A stretch of DNA of 27,118 nt from the NCBI GenBank assembly GCA_004554085.1, contig SFNY01000028.1:1-27118 (forward strand). Direction: 5' to 3'. The DNA comes from Clostridiales bacterium. GTDB lineage: Bacteria > Bacillota > Clostridia > Christensenellales > Aristaeellaceae. Position 1 is the stretch's first letter; the number at the start of each line of letters is the position of its first letter. The translations under genes and the position numbers were made by a program. The notes under the pieces were generated by a model, which ran no database searches, was not told the DNA's origin, and saw only the letters and a list, made by a program, of their open reading frames with translations. Below, one piece after another: positions 16,650 through 24,487 of the stretch.

Positions 16650-18029
16650 ATGGAACGCAAGAACGTGTGGAAGGAATACGATGCGCAGGCGCTGGATCGC
16701 CTGGAGGCCTTTGCCCGGGACTACCGCGCCTTTCTGGATAACGGCAAGACCGAGCGCGAGTGCACCGCGATCTGCTGCGCGGAGGCGGAGAAGCGCGGCT
16801 TTCTGAATCTGGACAAGTGCGTGGCGGAGAACCGGCAGCTCAAGCCGGGCGACAAGCTGTACTGCAACTGGATGGACAAGGTTTTCCTGCTGTTCGTCAT
16901 CGGTGAAAAACCGATGGAGCAGGGCATGAACATCCTGGGCGCGCACATCGATTCCCCCCGCATCGACGTCAAGCAGAACCCCCTCTATGAGGACGCCGAC
17001 TTGGCCTATCTGGACACCCACTACTACGGCGGCATCAAGAAGTACCAGTGGGTCGCGCAGCCGCTGGCGGTGCACGGCGTGATCGTGAAGAAGGACGGCA
17101 GCCGCGTGAACGTGGTCATCGGCGAGGACGCGGACGATCCGGTGTTCTGCATCTCCGATCTGCTGCCCCATCTGGCGCAGGATCAGATGAAGCGCGACGC
17201 GAGCAAGCTCATCGAGGGCGAGGAGCTGAACCTGATCGTGGGCGGTCGCCCGGTGGCCGACTGCGACAAGGACGCTGTGAAGCAGGGCGTGCTGAACATC
17301 CTTCAGGAGAAGTACGGCGTGGAGGAGGAGGATTTCCTCTCCGCGGAGCTGGAGATCGTGCCCGCAGGCAAGGCCCGCGACATGGGTCTGGACCGCAGCA
17401 TGATTCTGGCCTACGGTCACGACGACCGGGTGTGCGCCTATCCGTCCATGCGCGCGGTGATGGATCTGGAGGGCATCCCCGAGCGCACTGCCTGCTGCGT
17501 GCTCACCGACAAGGAGGAGATCGGCAGCGTCGGCGCCACCGGCATGGATTCCATGTTCTTTGAAAACATCGTGGCTGAGGTCTATGCCCTCACTGCCACT
17601 TACAGCGAGCTGGGTCTGCGCCGCGCGCTGAAGAACAGCCGCATGCTCTCCAGCGACGTGTCCGCGGGCTTCGATCCCAACTTCGCAGCTGCCTTCGAGA
17701 AGAAGAACGCCGCCTATCTGGGCCGGGGCATCTGTTTCAACAAGTACACCGGCGCCCGGGGCAAGTCCTCCTCCAGCGACGCCAACGCCGAGTACGTGGC
17801 CGAGGTGCGCCGCATCATGGACGACGCGGGCGTGGCCTTCCAGACCGCCGAGCTGGGCCGCGTGGATCTGGGCGGCGGCGGAACCATCGCCTTCACCTGC
17901 GCCAAGTACGGCATGAACGTCATCGATGCGGGCGTGGCGGTGCTCTCCATGCACGCCCCCTACGAGGTCATCAGTAAGGCCGACCTGTACGAGGCCTACA
18001 AGGGCTATCTGGCCTTCCTTCAGGCGTAA
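16650..18029 (+). CDS. apeA: M18-family zinc aminopeptidase
   Basis: A 459-residue cytosolic metallo-aminopeptidase that removes N-terminal residues, often acidic, from peptides. It shows the M18 motifs: NILGAHIDSPRIDVK (metal ligand H99, with D101), YGHDDRVCAYPSMRA, the catalytic pair in TDKEEIGSVGATG (E289, E290), SSDVSAGFDPNF, GKSSSSDANAEYV and LSMHAPYEVISKADLYE near the end with the last metal-binding His. GGAGTG precedes the ATG at 16650 by about 9 nt. It is 25 nt after the glycosyltransferase stop with no terminator between, so it is probably the last gene of that operon, though the functions look unrelated. Confidence 0.92.
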   Translation: MERKNVWKEYDAQALDRLEAFARDYRAFLDNGKTERECTAICCAEAEKRGFLNLDKCVAENRQLKPGDKLYCNWMDKVFLLFVIGEKPMEQGMNILGAHIDSPRIDVKQNPLYEDADLAYLDTHYYGGIKKYQWVAQPLAVHGVIVKKDGSRVNVVIGEDADDPVFCISDLLPHLAQDQMKRDASKLIEGEELNLIVGGRPVADCDKDAVKQGVLNILQEKYGVEEEDFLSAELEIVPAGKARDMGLDRSMILAYGHDDRVCAYPSMRAVMDLEGIPERTACCVLTDKEEIGSVGATGMDSMFFENIVAEVYALTATYSELGLRRALKNSRMLSSDVSAGFDPNFAAAFEKKNAAYLGRGICFNKYTGARGKSSSSDANAEYVAEVRRIMDDAGVAFQTAELGRVDLGGGGTIAFTCAKYGMNVIDAGVAVLSMHAPYEVISKADLYEAYKGYLAFLQA

Positions 18030-18043
18030 ACCGATTCAGAAAA

Positions 18044-18072
18044 GAGCCTCCCGTTTTGCAGACGGGAGGCTC
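18044..18072. terminator. Bidirectional terminator between apeA and ispH-rpsA
   Basis: A perfect 11-bp stem pairs gagcctcccgt (18044-18054) with acgggaggctc (18062-18072). The minus side has TTTT directly after it; the plus side has a later GTTTT. Confidence 0.8.
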
Positions 18073-18102
18073 AATGCGTTTTGGGGATCGCCAAAACGTT
18101 GA

Positions 18103-18129
18103 AAGCCCCGCCTGGGTTCGGCAGGGCTT
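18103..18129 (-). terminator. Additional terminator hairpin for ispH-rpsA
   Basis: aagccctgcc (18129-18120) pairs with ggcggggctt (18112-18103) on the minus strand, followed by TC, AACG and TTTT. Confidence 0.5.
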
Positions 18130-18178
18130 ATATGCGATGGCGGCAGGGGGAGCTGCCGCGCGTCGCAGAGGCAAGGAA

Positions 18179-20128
18179 TTATGCCTCCGGGATATCATCG
18201 ATGGCGAATTCGTCTTCCGGCACGGAATCCAGAGCTTCGTCCTCGAGAACCTCGCGAATGGAAAGGCTGATGCGCTTGGCTTCGGTGTTGACGTCCAGAA
18301 CCTTCACGCGAACGATGTCGCCGACGTTCACAGCGTCCTCAACCTTGGCGATGCGGGTCAGCGCGCACTGGGAGATATGTACCAGGCCGTCCAGACCGGG
18401 CTCCAGCTCCACGAATGCGCCGAAGGTGGTAATGCGCACGACCTTGCCCTCAACGACGGAGCCGACCGGGTACTTCTCGCCGGCGACGGTCCACGGACGG
18501 GGCTGGGTCTGCTTGTAGCTCAGGGAAATGCGCTCCTTCTCGGGATCCACGTTCAGGATCTTCACGTCGATCTCCTGGCCGACGGAAACCACGTCGGAGG
18601 GGTGCTTCACGCGGCCCCAGGACAGATCGGTCACGTGCACCAGGCCGTCCACGCCGCCGATGTCGACGAACGCGCCGAAGTCCGCCAGGCGGCGAACGAC
18701 GCCCTTGACGATGGAGCCAACCTCGAAGGTGTTCCACAGCTCCTTCTTGCGGGCCGCCTCTTCCACCTGCAGAACCTGCTTGCGGGAAGCAACGATGCGC
18801 TTCTTGGCCTTGTCGATCTCGATGATCTTCAGGGTCATGGTCTGGCCCACGAACTCGTCGATCTTCTCAACGTAGCGCAGGGAGAGCTGGGATGCGGGAA
18901 TGAAGGTGCGAACGCCCATGACGTCCGCCAGCAGGCCGCCCTTGACGGCTTCCTTGCCGACGCCCTCAACGAATTCGCCGGCTTCCTGCTTCGCAACGAT
19001 CTCTTCCCAAGCCTTGCGGTTGATGATGTTCTTCTGGGAGAGCAGCACGTTGCCCTCGCCGTCGTTCACCTTCACAACCTCGACTTCGATTTCGTCGCCG
19101 ACCTTGACATCGGTAGAGGAAAGATCAGACTTCTTTACGAGACCGTCAGCCTTGTATCCAACGTTGACGCATACTTCGTCTTCGGTGATCTGAACCACGG
19201 TACCAGTGACGATCTGGCCGGGGCGGAGCTGAACAAGCGTTTTTTCAACGTCTTCCATGGACATTACGGCCTGTTCCTGGGTGTCATCAACGGATACTTT
19301 CTTCTCGATGTCGTTCATTCTTGCAACAACCTCCTTAATTATACAATCCGGTGTGGATGCACCGGCTGTAATCCCAATAACATCGGATGCGGAAATTTGG
19401 AATTGCTCCAGCTCCTGCGCGGTTTCGATGAACAGAGTGCGGGGGCATGCGGCCCTGGCGAGTCGGTACAGCTTTGCGCTGTTGGAGCTCTGCCTGCCGC
19501 CCACGACGATCATCACGTCCGCGCGCTGTGCGAGCTGCGTGACCTCGCTCTGGCGATCCTGCGTGGCGGGGCAGATCGTTGCCCGGATATCCGGGTGACG
19601 GATCCTGCGCCGGAGCAGTTCGCAGAGCTCGTCGAAGCGGCTGCGCACCATGGTGGTCTGGCAGACGATCAGCGCCCGCTCCATCTCGGGCAGCGCCTCT
19701 GCGTCCTCCGCGCACATCACGGTACTTCCGGGCGGGTCGGACCAGCCCAGAATGCCCACAACCTCGGGGTGCTCCCGCTCGCCCACGACGATCACGGGGA
19801 TGCCCTCCTCCGAGGCCGCGCGCACCATCTCGTGAATGCGGGCCACGAAGGGGCAGGTGGCGTCCAGAATCTCGCAATTGAGCGCTTGAAGCGCCTCGAT
19901 CTGACTGCGGCCAACGCCGTGGGAGCGAATCACCACGCGGGAACCCCGGGGGACGTTCTCCAGCGCGTCCACGCTGGTCACGCCGTCACGCGCGAGCTTT
20001 TCCACCATCTGCGGATTGTGGATGATCGGGCCGAGGGTAATCGCCGGTGCAGCTGCCGCAGCGGTATCCACCGCCCGTCTCACGCCGAAGCAGAAGCCCG
20101 CGTGCCTGGCAAGCAGGATCTCAGCGAT
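18179..20128 (-). CDS. ispH: Fusion of 4-hydroxy-3-methylbut-2-enyl diphosphate reductase and ribosomal protein S1
   Basis: IspH makes IPP and DMAPP in the last step of the MEP pathway; the S1 part binds mRNA. The IspH domain (residues 1 to about 290) has the three [4Fe-4S] cysteines in GFCFGV (Cys13), DATCPFVARIH and TICPATQDRQ, plus GPIIHNPQ and SHGVG. A linker leads to four S1 domains, starting near LRPGQIVTGTVV, EAGEFVEGVGK, FEVGSIVKGVV and YPVGSVVEGKV. This fusion is known in Clostridia. The start is odd: no ATG, GTG or TTG occurs between the in-frame stop at 20152-20150 and Cys13, and the first GTG (20083) would lose that cysteine. ATC at 20128 is best placed, about 9 nt after GGAAGGGA, and gives IAEILLARHAGFCFGV. 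Either a rare AUC start or an ATG changed to ATC. Confidence 0.88.
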   Translation of the reverse strand: MAEILLARHAGFCFGVRRAVDTAAAAAPAITLGPIIHNPQMVEKLARDGVTSVDALENVPRGSRVVIRSHGVGRSQIEALQALNCEILDATCPFVARIHEMVRAASEEGIPVIVVGEREHPEVVGILGWSDPPGSTVMCAEDAEALPEMERALIVCQTTMVRSRFDELCELLRRRIRHPDIRATICPATQDRQSEVTQLAQRADVMIVVGGRQSSNSAKLYRLARAACPRTLFIETAQELEQFQISASDVIGITAGASTPDCIIKEVVARMNDIEKKVSVDDTQEQAVMSMEDVEKTLVQLRPGQIVTGTVVQITEDEVCVNVGYKADGLVKKSDLSSTDVKVGDEIEVEVVKVNDGEGNVLLSQKNIINRKAWEEIVAKQEAGEFVEGVGKEAVKGGLLADVMGVRTFIPASQLSLRYVEKIDEFVGQTMTLKIIEIDKAKKRIVASRKQVLQVEEAARKKELWNTFEVGSIVKGVVRRLADFGAFVDIGGVDGLVHVTDLSWGRVKHPSDVVSVGQEIDVKILNVDPEKERISLSYKQTQPRPWTVAGEKYPVGSVVEGKVVRITTFGAFVELEPGLDGLVHISQCALTRIAKVEDAVNVGDIVRVKVLDVNTEAKRISLSIREVLEDEALDSVPEDEFAIDDIPEA

Positions 20129-20186
20129 TGGTCTCAGTCCCTTCCGTTCTCAGCCTTCAGATTCCTGGGGAATGCAGCGAACAATT

Positions 20187-20230
20187 AAAAATTCCGCTAA
20201 CGTCCGTTATTCGACGGGGCCAGCGGAATT
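20187..20230 (-). terminator. Terminator or attenuator between plsC and ispH-rpsA
   Basis: On the minus strand aattccgct (20230-20222) pairs with agcggaatt (20198-20190), followed by TTT. It lies about 37 nt after the plsC stop and 60 nt before the ispH start, so it may end the pepV-cmk-plsC transcript or act in the ispH leader. Confidence 0.65.
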
Positions 20231-20266
20231 CCTGCAAGAATATTCTGGATTTACAGTGAATTTACG

Positions 20267-20869
20267 TTAACTTTTTGCGCAATCGCGCAGGGCCCAGATG
20301 GCCCTGGCGATGCGGTCGGTGGCGGCCACCAGCGTATCGTGGTCGCAGCGGCGACCGAAATCGGACAGATCCAGCGGCGCGCCGAAGTGGATGTCCACGC
20401 GATGGAACAGGCGGTAGGGGCCGTCGATGTAGGCGGGAATCACCGGAACGCCGCCGCGCAGCGCGATCATCGCTGCGCCGGGCAGCATGGGCGTGGGGGT
20501 GTTATCCTTGCTGCGGGTGCCCTGGGGGAAGATGCCCAGGCCGTAGCCATCCTTGAGCACCTTCATGGACGTGCGGATGGCAGTGAGATCGGCGTTGCCC
20601 CGATCCACCGGGATGCCGCCCAGACCCACCACGAAGGGGCGCAGCAGCTTGTGCTCGAACAGCTCCTTCTTGGCCATGAAGTACATGCGGCGCTTTCGCG
20701 GGATGCGGGAGGATACGAACAGCGGATCCAGCGCGGAGCAGTGGTTGATGCAGAGCACGAAGCCGCCCTCCGCGGGCAGGTTCTCTAGGCCTGTCACCCT
20801 GCGGGGGTAGAGCAGGTCGAACACCGGGCGCAGCGCCACCCAGCAGAAGCTGTAGAATTTCTTGCCCAT
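20267..20869 (-). CDS. plsC: 1-acyl-sn-glycerol-3-phosphate acyltransferase
   Basis: A 200-residue membrane-associated acyltransferase that converts lysophosphatidic to phosphatidic acid. The catalytic HX4D is in INHCSALDP (H43, D48). Substrate-binding text follows in RRMYFMAKKELFE and VGLGGIPVDRGNAD, then GIFPQGTRSKD (Gln replaces the commoner Glu of FPEGTR) and PVIPAYIDG. The ATG is 7 nt after the cmk stop, and its GGAG site lies inside the cmk 3' end, so translation is probably coupled. Confidence 0.92.
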   Translation of the reverse strand: MGKKFYSFCWVALRPVFDLLYPRRVTGLENLPAEGGFVLCINHCSALDPLFVSSRIPRKRRMYFMAKKELFEHKLLRPFVVGLGGIPVDRGNADLTAIRTSMKVLKDGYGLGIFPQGTRSKDNTPTPMLPGAAMIALRGGVPVIPAYIDGPYRLFHRVDIHFGAPLDLSDFGRRCDHDTLVAATDRIARAIWALRDCAKS

Positions 20870-20876
20870 GCTTTTG

Positions 20877-21551
20877 TCACTCCCCGATGGCTGCGCGCGC
20901 CAGGCGAACCAGCTCGTCCACCGACTGCTTCAGCGTCAGATTTGAGGTATCCAGCAGCTGCGCGTCCTCGGCCCGCTTAAGCGGGGAGGCGGCGCGGTGC
21001 ATGTCGTTGTAATCCCGCTCCACAAGATCGTCCAGCACGCAGTGGTAAGCGGGGATTTCACCCTTGCCGCGCAGCTCGGCGTAGCGGCGCAGCGCGCGCA
21101 CCTCCGCCGTGGCGGTGAGGTAGACCTTCAGCGTGGCGTTGGGCAGCACCTTGGTGCCGATGTCGCGACCGTCCATGACGATGGAGATGCCCCGGGCGGT
21201 CTCCTGCTGGAGCCGCACAAGGTAGGCGCGCACCTCGGGCACTGCGCCCACGGCGGACGCGGCCATGGAGGCTTCCGGCTTGCGGATGGCCTCGGTCACG
21301 TCCTCGCCCTCCAGCAGCATGTGCTGTACGCCGTTTATAAACTTCACCTGCACGTTCAGGCCGTCCACGCGGCGGGCGATTTCGTCCCTGTCCTCCAGCA
21401 GATTCTCCCGGAGGAAGTACAGACCCACGGTGCGGTACATTGCGCCGGTGTCCAGATACATGGCGCCGAGCGCCTCGGCGGCGGCGCGAGCGACGGTGGA
21501 TTTGCCCGCGCCTGCGGGGCCGTCGATGGCGATGGAAAAGTTCTTCTGCAT
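20877..21551 (-). CDS. cmk: Cytidylate kinase
   Basis: A 224-residue enzyme that phosphorylates CMP and dCMP with ATP. The Walker A loop is in IAIDGPAGAGKST (residues 7-19). Other Cmk signatures are YLDTGAMYRTV (CMP site), SIVMDGRDIGTKVLPNA, KVYLTATAEVRALRR with AELRGKG, and RDYNDMHRAASPLKRAEDA, ending with LLDTSNLTLKQSVDEL. The start lies 14 nt after pepV with a G-rich site (GGGGG). The order cmk-plsC-ispH/rpsA is common in Clostridia. Confidence 0.95.
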   Translation of the reverse strand: MQKNFSIAIDGPAGAGKSTVARAAAEALGAMYLDTGAMYRTVGLYFLRENLLEDRDEIARRVDGLNVQVKFINGVQHMLLEGEDVTEAIRKPEASMAASAVGAVPEVRAYLVRLQQETARGISIVMDGRDIGTKVLPNATLKVYLTATAEVRALRRYAELRGKGEIPAYHCVLDDLVERDYNDMHRAASPLKRAEDAQLLDTSNLTLKQSVDELVRLARAAIGE

Positions 21552-21565
21552 AGCTTACCCCCGGA

Positions 21566-22990
21566 TCAGGCGATGTTGCCGCTGGCCAGCTCCGCGATGG
21601 CGTGGGCGAAGATGCGGGTGGCCCGCATCATGCTGTCGATGTCGATGTACTCGTCGGCGATGTGGCAGCAGTCCTCCTGGCCCGGGAACACCACGCCGAA
21701 GGCCACGGTGTTGGGCATCATGCGGGAGTAGGTGCCGCCGCCGATGGCCAGGGGCTTCGCGTTGTCGCCGGTCAGCTCGTTGTACACCTGCATCAGGCCG
21801 CGCACGATCTTGTGGTCGGCGGGGACGTGGTGCGGGGTGTGGCTGCCGAGCATGCGCACATGCACGCCGTACTTCGACACCGTGCGGGTGATGTTGCCCA
21901 GAATCTCCACCTCATTGGTGCACAGCGGGTAGCGGATGTCCAGCGTGGCGCTAAAGTCCGTGCCGTCCCAGCGCAGAATGCCCAGGTTGCAGCTCAGGTT
22001 GTGGGAGATTTCGTCCTCGCGCTTGATGTTCAGGGATGCGCCGTCCGGCTCCATGCCGATGCACTCGGTCATCATATTGAGCGCCGGCTGCACGCCCGCG
22101 CCCGCGCCGATGGCCTTCAGCGCGATCAGCAAGACGCTGGCCGCGTTCACGCCCAGCTCCGGCAGCGAACCGTGGGACAGCACGCCCTCGGCGCTGATCT
22201 CCGCGCGACCGTCGCCCAGATTCTTGACGGACAGCTTCTGACCCACCGCCGCCGCGTGTTCCGCAATCTTCTTCTCGATCTCGGCGCAGGGAACCTTCTC
22301 CGTGCCGACGATGGCGTAGGCATGGGCGGGAACCACGTTGGGACGCTCGCCCGCGTAGAGCTTGTACACGGGAATCTCGGCCTCCGCCTCGCCTTCTCCG
22401 CGATAGGAAAGCTCCACGTTCACGCCGCCCTTCTCGATGTTGATCACCGGGAACTCCGCGTCCGGGGAGAAGCCATAGTCGGGCATCTTCAGCTTGGAGG
22501 CGTAGTAGCGCATGTCGCTCATGCCCACCTCCTCGTCGCAGCCCAGGATCAGCCGCACGCCGTCCTTCAGCGGCACGCCCGCGTCGCGCACCGCGCGCAT
22601 GGCGTACAGCGCGCACAGCGCCGGGCCCTTGTCGTCGATGGTGCCGCGGCCGAAGATCTTGCCGTCGGCGATCTCGCCGCCGAAGGGATCGTGGGTCCAG
22701 CCCTCGCCTGCGGGTACCACGTCCAGGTGGGCCAGCATGCCCAGGGTCTGTTCGCCGCTGCCCATGGAGATGTCGCCGGCGTAGTAGTCGATGTTGCGGG
22801 TCTCAAAGCCGTAGTCGCGTGCGGTCTCCAGCGCCGTGTCCAGCATCCGGGCCACCACGGGGCCGAAGGGCTTGTCGCCGTCGCGGCCTGCGGACACCGA
22901 GGGAATGGAGACCCACTTCTGAATGTCGCGGATCAGCTCGTCCTTCAGCTCCATCACCCGCGCGTCAATCTTTGCATAATCGATGAACAT
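21566..22990 (-). CDS. pepV: M20-family dipeptidase (PepV-like)
   Basis: A 474-residue di-zinc dipeptidase that releases amino acids from dipeptides in the cytoplasm. Zinc ligands and catalytic residues sit in GMLAHLDVVPAG (H88, D90), GRGTIDDKGP (D119), GCDEEVGMSDM (E153, E154), SPDAEFPVINIEKG, and the C-terminal FPGQEDCCHIADEYI (His). GGTYSRMMPNTVAFG is also typical of PepV. The family's lid domain occupies the middle third. GGAGG (23004-23000) is 9 nt before the ATG. It is first in a minus-strand group with cmk and plsC. Confidence 0.93.
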   Translation of the reverse strand: MFIDYAKIDARVMELKDELIRDIQKWVSIPSVSAGRDGDKPFGPVVARMLDTALETARDYGFETRNIDYYAGDISMGSGEQTLGMLAHLDVVPAGEGWTHDPFGGEIADGKIFGRGTIDDKGPALCALYAMRAVRDAGVPLKDGVRLILGCDEEVGMSDMRYYASKLKMPDYGFSPDAEFPVINIEKGGVNVELSYRGEGEAEAEIPVYKLYAGERPNVVPAHAYAIVGTEKVPCAEIEKKIAEHAAAVGQKLSVKNLGDGRAEISAEGVLSHGSLPELGVNAASVLLIALKAIGAGAGVQPALNMMTECIGMEPDGASLNIKREDEISHNLSCNLGILRWDGTDFSATLDIRYPLCTNEVEILGNITRTVSKYGVHVRMLGSHTPHHVPADHKIVRGLMQVYNELTGDNAKPLAIGGGTYSRMMPNTVAFGVVFPGQEDCCHIADEYIDIDSMMRATRIFAHAIAELASGNIA

Positions 22991-23026
22991 TGGTCATAAC
23001 CTCCAGTTGTTCCAGTCATTGTCTCT

Positions 23027-23055
23027 ATTATCCCCTTTTTGGAGGGATTTGTCAA
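23027..23055 (-). promoter_or_regulatory. Promoter of the pepV-cmk-plsC operon
   Basis: On the minus strand TTGACA (23055-23050), a 17-nt spacer and GATAAT (23032-23027), 36 nt before the pepV start. Confidence 0.75.
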
Positions 23056-23117
23056 TCTCGGGCGGCAGAGATTTCCGCTTGCGACAAGGCAACCTTCAGG
23101 CTTTTCCGGAGGCGTTC

Positions 23118-23147
23118 TTGACGGCGGGCGGAAGCATCCACTATAAT
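23118..23147 (+). promoter_or_regulatory. Promoter of the alpha/beta hydrolase gene
   Basis: TTGACG (23118-23123), an 18-nt spacer and TATAAT (23142-23147), 24 nt before the ribosome-binding site. Confidence 0.75.
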
Positions 23148-23181
23148 ATTCCAAAAAACGAAAATCCGATTGGAGGAACGA

Positions 23182-24000
23182 ATGATGCAGAAAACGCCCA
23201 CTGCGAAATCCTGCGCGATTTCCTACGCAAGCCGTGGGGTGCAGGTGCCCGCCACGCTGGTGATTCCCGACGGCATGGAGGAGATGCCGCTGGCGGTGCT
23301 GTGCCACGGCCACGGCGGCAGCCGCGAGGAGAACGTGGGCTTTGCGGCGGTGGCGGCTGCGCTGGCTGCGCGGGGAATCGCGTCCATACGCATGGACTTC
23401 CCGGGCTGCGGCGAGAGCAGCGAGAGCTTCCGGCTGAACACCCTGAGCAACATGAAGGAGGACGTGCGCAACGCCATCGAATGCGCGAAGGCCAGGTTGC
23501 GTGTGCGCAAACTTGGCCTGTTCGGTTACAGCATGGGCGGGCGCATCGTGCTGGAATTGCTGGCGGGCGGTATGCCTGCGGATGCGATCGTGCTGCTGGC
23601 CCCCGCTGCGGACACTGTCGATCTGAAGAACCTGTTCGGCGGCGCGCAGGCCTACGAGGCGATGGCGGCACAGGCCGGGGCGGAGGGCTATGTGACCTTC
23701 ACCACCGTCTTTGGGCAGGTGCAGGAGCTGAGTAGGGAGTGGTTTGCGGATCTGGGCAGGGTGCAGGATCCGGCGGCGGAGGCCGCTGCGGCGTGGAACG
23801 GCCCGGCGCTGGTGATCTGGGGACAGGACGACGAGAGCGTGCACCCCTTCGTGCCGGCGCATGTCGCGGCTTGTCTGCATGCGCAGACCCTGGACGCCAC
23901 CGGCGAGGGCCACGGCTACGGCTTCTACAGCGAGGACGACACGGTGCGCAATCTGGTCGCCAGCTCGGCTGCGGACTTCTTTGCGGCGAACCTGAAGTAA
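23182..24000 (+). CDS. Alpha/beta hydrolase (serine esterase/peptidase-like)
   Basis: A 272-residue cytoplasmic alpha/beta hydrolase. The oxyanion-hole segment is VLCHGHGGSREEN near residue 43. The nucleophile elbow is LFGYSMGGR near residue 118. The acid is probably in WGQDDESVHPF and the His in GEGHGYGF. MDFPGCGESSES matches the usual strand-4/loop region of the esterase/acylaminoacyl-peptidase branch. GGAGG at 23172-23176 fits either ATG 23182 or ATG 23185. It has its own promoter and terminator. The substrate cannot be told. Confidence 0.85.
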   Translation: MMQKTPTAKSCAISYASRGVQVPATLVIPDGMEEMPLAVLCHGHGGSREENVGFAAVAAALAARGIASIRMDFPGCGESSESFRLNTLSNMKEDVRNAIECAKARLRVRKLGLFGYSMGGRIVLELLAGGMPADAIVLLAPAADTVDLKNLFGGAQAYEAMAAQAGAEGYVTFTTVFGQVQELSREWFADLGRVQDPAAEAAAAWNGPALVIWGQDDESVHPFVPAHVAACLHAQTLDATGEGHGYGFYSEDDTVRNLVASSAADFFAANLK

Positions 24001-24015
24001 GCGCAGGGAAATGAG

Positions 24016-24056
24016 AACCGCCCGCATGAGGAGCATTCTTCATGCGGGCGGTTTTG
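24016..24056 (+). terminator. Terminator of the hydrolase gene
   Basis: A perfect 14-bp stem pairs aaccgcccgcatga (24016-24029) with tcatgcgggcggtt (24040-24053), followed by TTG. Confidence 0.85.
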
Positions 24057-24076
24057 TATGTATGGGATGATTCGGC

Positions 24077-24106
24077 TTGACAGCGCGACGCGGGGCGTGG
24101 TATAAT
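24077..24106 (+). promoter_or_regulatory. Antisense RNA promoter, locus B
   Basis: TTGACA (24077-24082), an 18-nt spacer and TATAAT (24101-24106) with TGG. Same spacing as in locus A. Confidence 0.8.
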
Positions 24107-24112
24107 GACGAC

Positions 24113-24199
24113 AGGAAGGGATGACGCTTTTGGTAGGGCTTTTCCCCTCCGATATGGGTTGAGCCGCCTGTCCTTTAGCGCGGGATGGCGGCTTTGCTT
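24113..24199 (+). ncRNA. Predicted antisense RNA (antitoxin), locus B
   Basis: A plus-strand RNA of about 87 nt from about 24113. It begins with the same CAGGAAGGGATGACGCTT as the locus A antisense RNA. It ends at the stem gccgcc/ggcggc (24163-24192) with the tail TTTGCTTTT, which reaches the toxin stop codon (24202-24200). It contains a 13-codon ORF, MTLLVGLFPSDMG (24121-24162). Confidence 0.6.
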
Positions 24200-24298
24200 T
24201 TACTTTTTCTTGTTATTTGAGCTGCGTCCAAGCTGGATCGCATTCAACACAAGAGAGGCAATCATTATGACGAGATAGAGCATCTCAAAGTCAGTCAT
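24200..24298 (-). CDS. Small hydrophobic peptide, putative type I toxin (locus B)
   Basis: A 32-residue peptide, MTDFEMLYLVIMIASLVLNA then IQLGRSSNNKKK: one membrane helix and a strongly basic tail, as in many type I toxins and holin-like toxins. The start at 24298 follows a near-perfect site, GAGGAGGTGA, by 4 nt. The upstream leader ORF (MALGFSPLMLNKSRGGEI, start 24352) is in frame, so a 50-residue form is also possible; in locus A the corresponding leader ends before the toxin. Convergent antisense transcription ends at its stop codon. Orientation is opposite to locus A. Toxic action is inferred. Confidence 0.68.
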   Translation of the reverse strand: MTDFEMLYLVIMIASLVLNAIQLGRSSNNKKK

Positions 24299-24385
24299 GA
24301 TCTCACCTCCTCTGCTTTTGTTGAGCATCAGAGGTGAAAAGCCAAGCGCCATCTTTTCCTTCCTGCCGGGAAGCCTTGCGGCTCC
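24299..24385 (-). promoter_or_regulatory. Structured 5' leader of the locus B toxin mRNA
   Basis: The minus-strand leader begins with GGAGCC-GCAA-GGCTTC (24385-24370), a GNRA hairpin equivalent to that of locus A. Then come CAGGAAGGAAAAG and the leader start ATG at 24352. The toxin ribosome-binding site (24311-24303) is covered by pairing with cacctctg (24336-24329), using different bases from locus A for the same effect. Confidence 0.6.
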
Positions 24386-24391
24386 ATGAGG

Positions 24392-24421
24392 AGTATAGCA
24401 TGGGTGGGGCGAGATTGTCAA
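24392..24421 (-). promoter_or_regulatory. Toxin promoter, locus B
   Basis: On the minus strand TTGACA (24421-24416), an 18-nt spacer and TATACT (24397-24392) with extended TGC. The start should fall at the 5' hairpin, as in locus A. Confidence 0.8.
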
Positions 24422-24433
24422 ATTTGGAAATGA

Positions 24434-24476
24434 CAAAGGGGACGGTTCTGTGTGACAACAGAAACTGTCCCCTTTG
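24434..24476 (-). terminator. uvrC terminator
   Basis: caaaggggacagtttctgt (24476-24458) pairs imperfectly with acagaaccgtcccctttg (24451-24434) on the minus strand, followed by TCATTT. This GGGGAC(A/G)GT hairpin type is familiar from many clostridial intergenic regions. Confidence 0.7.
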
Positions 24477-24487
24477 CTTGTGCACGA

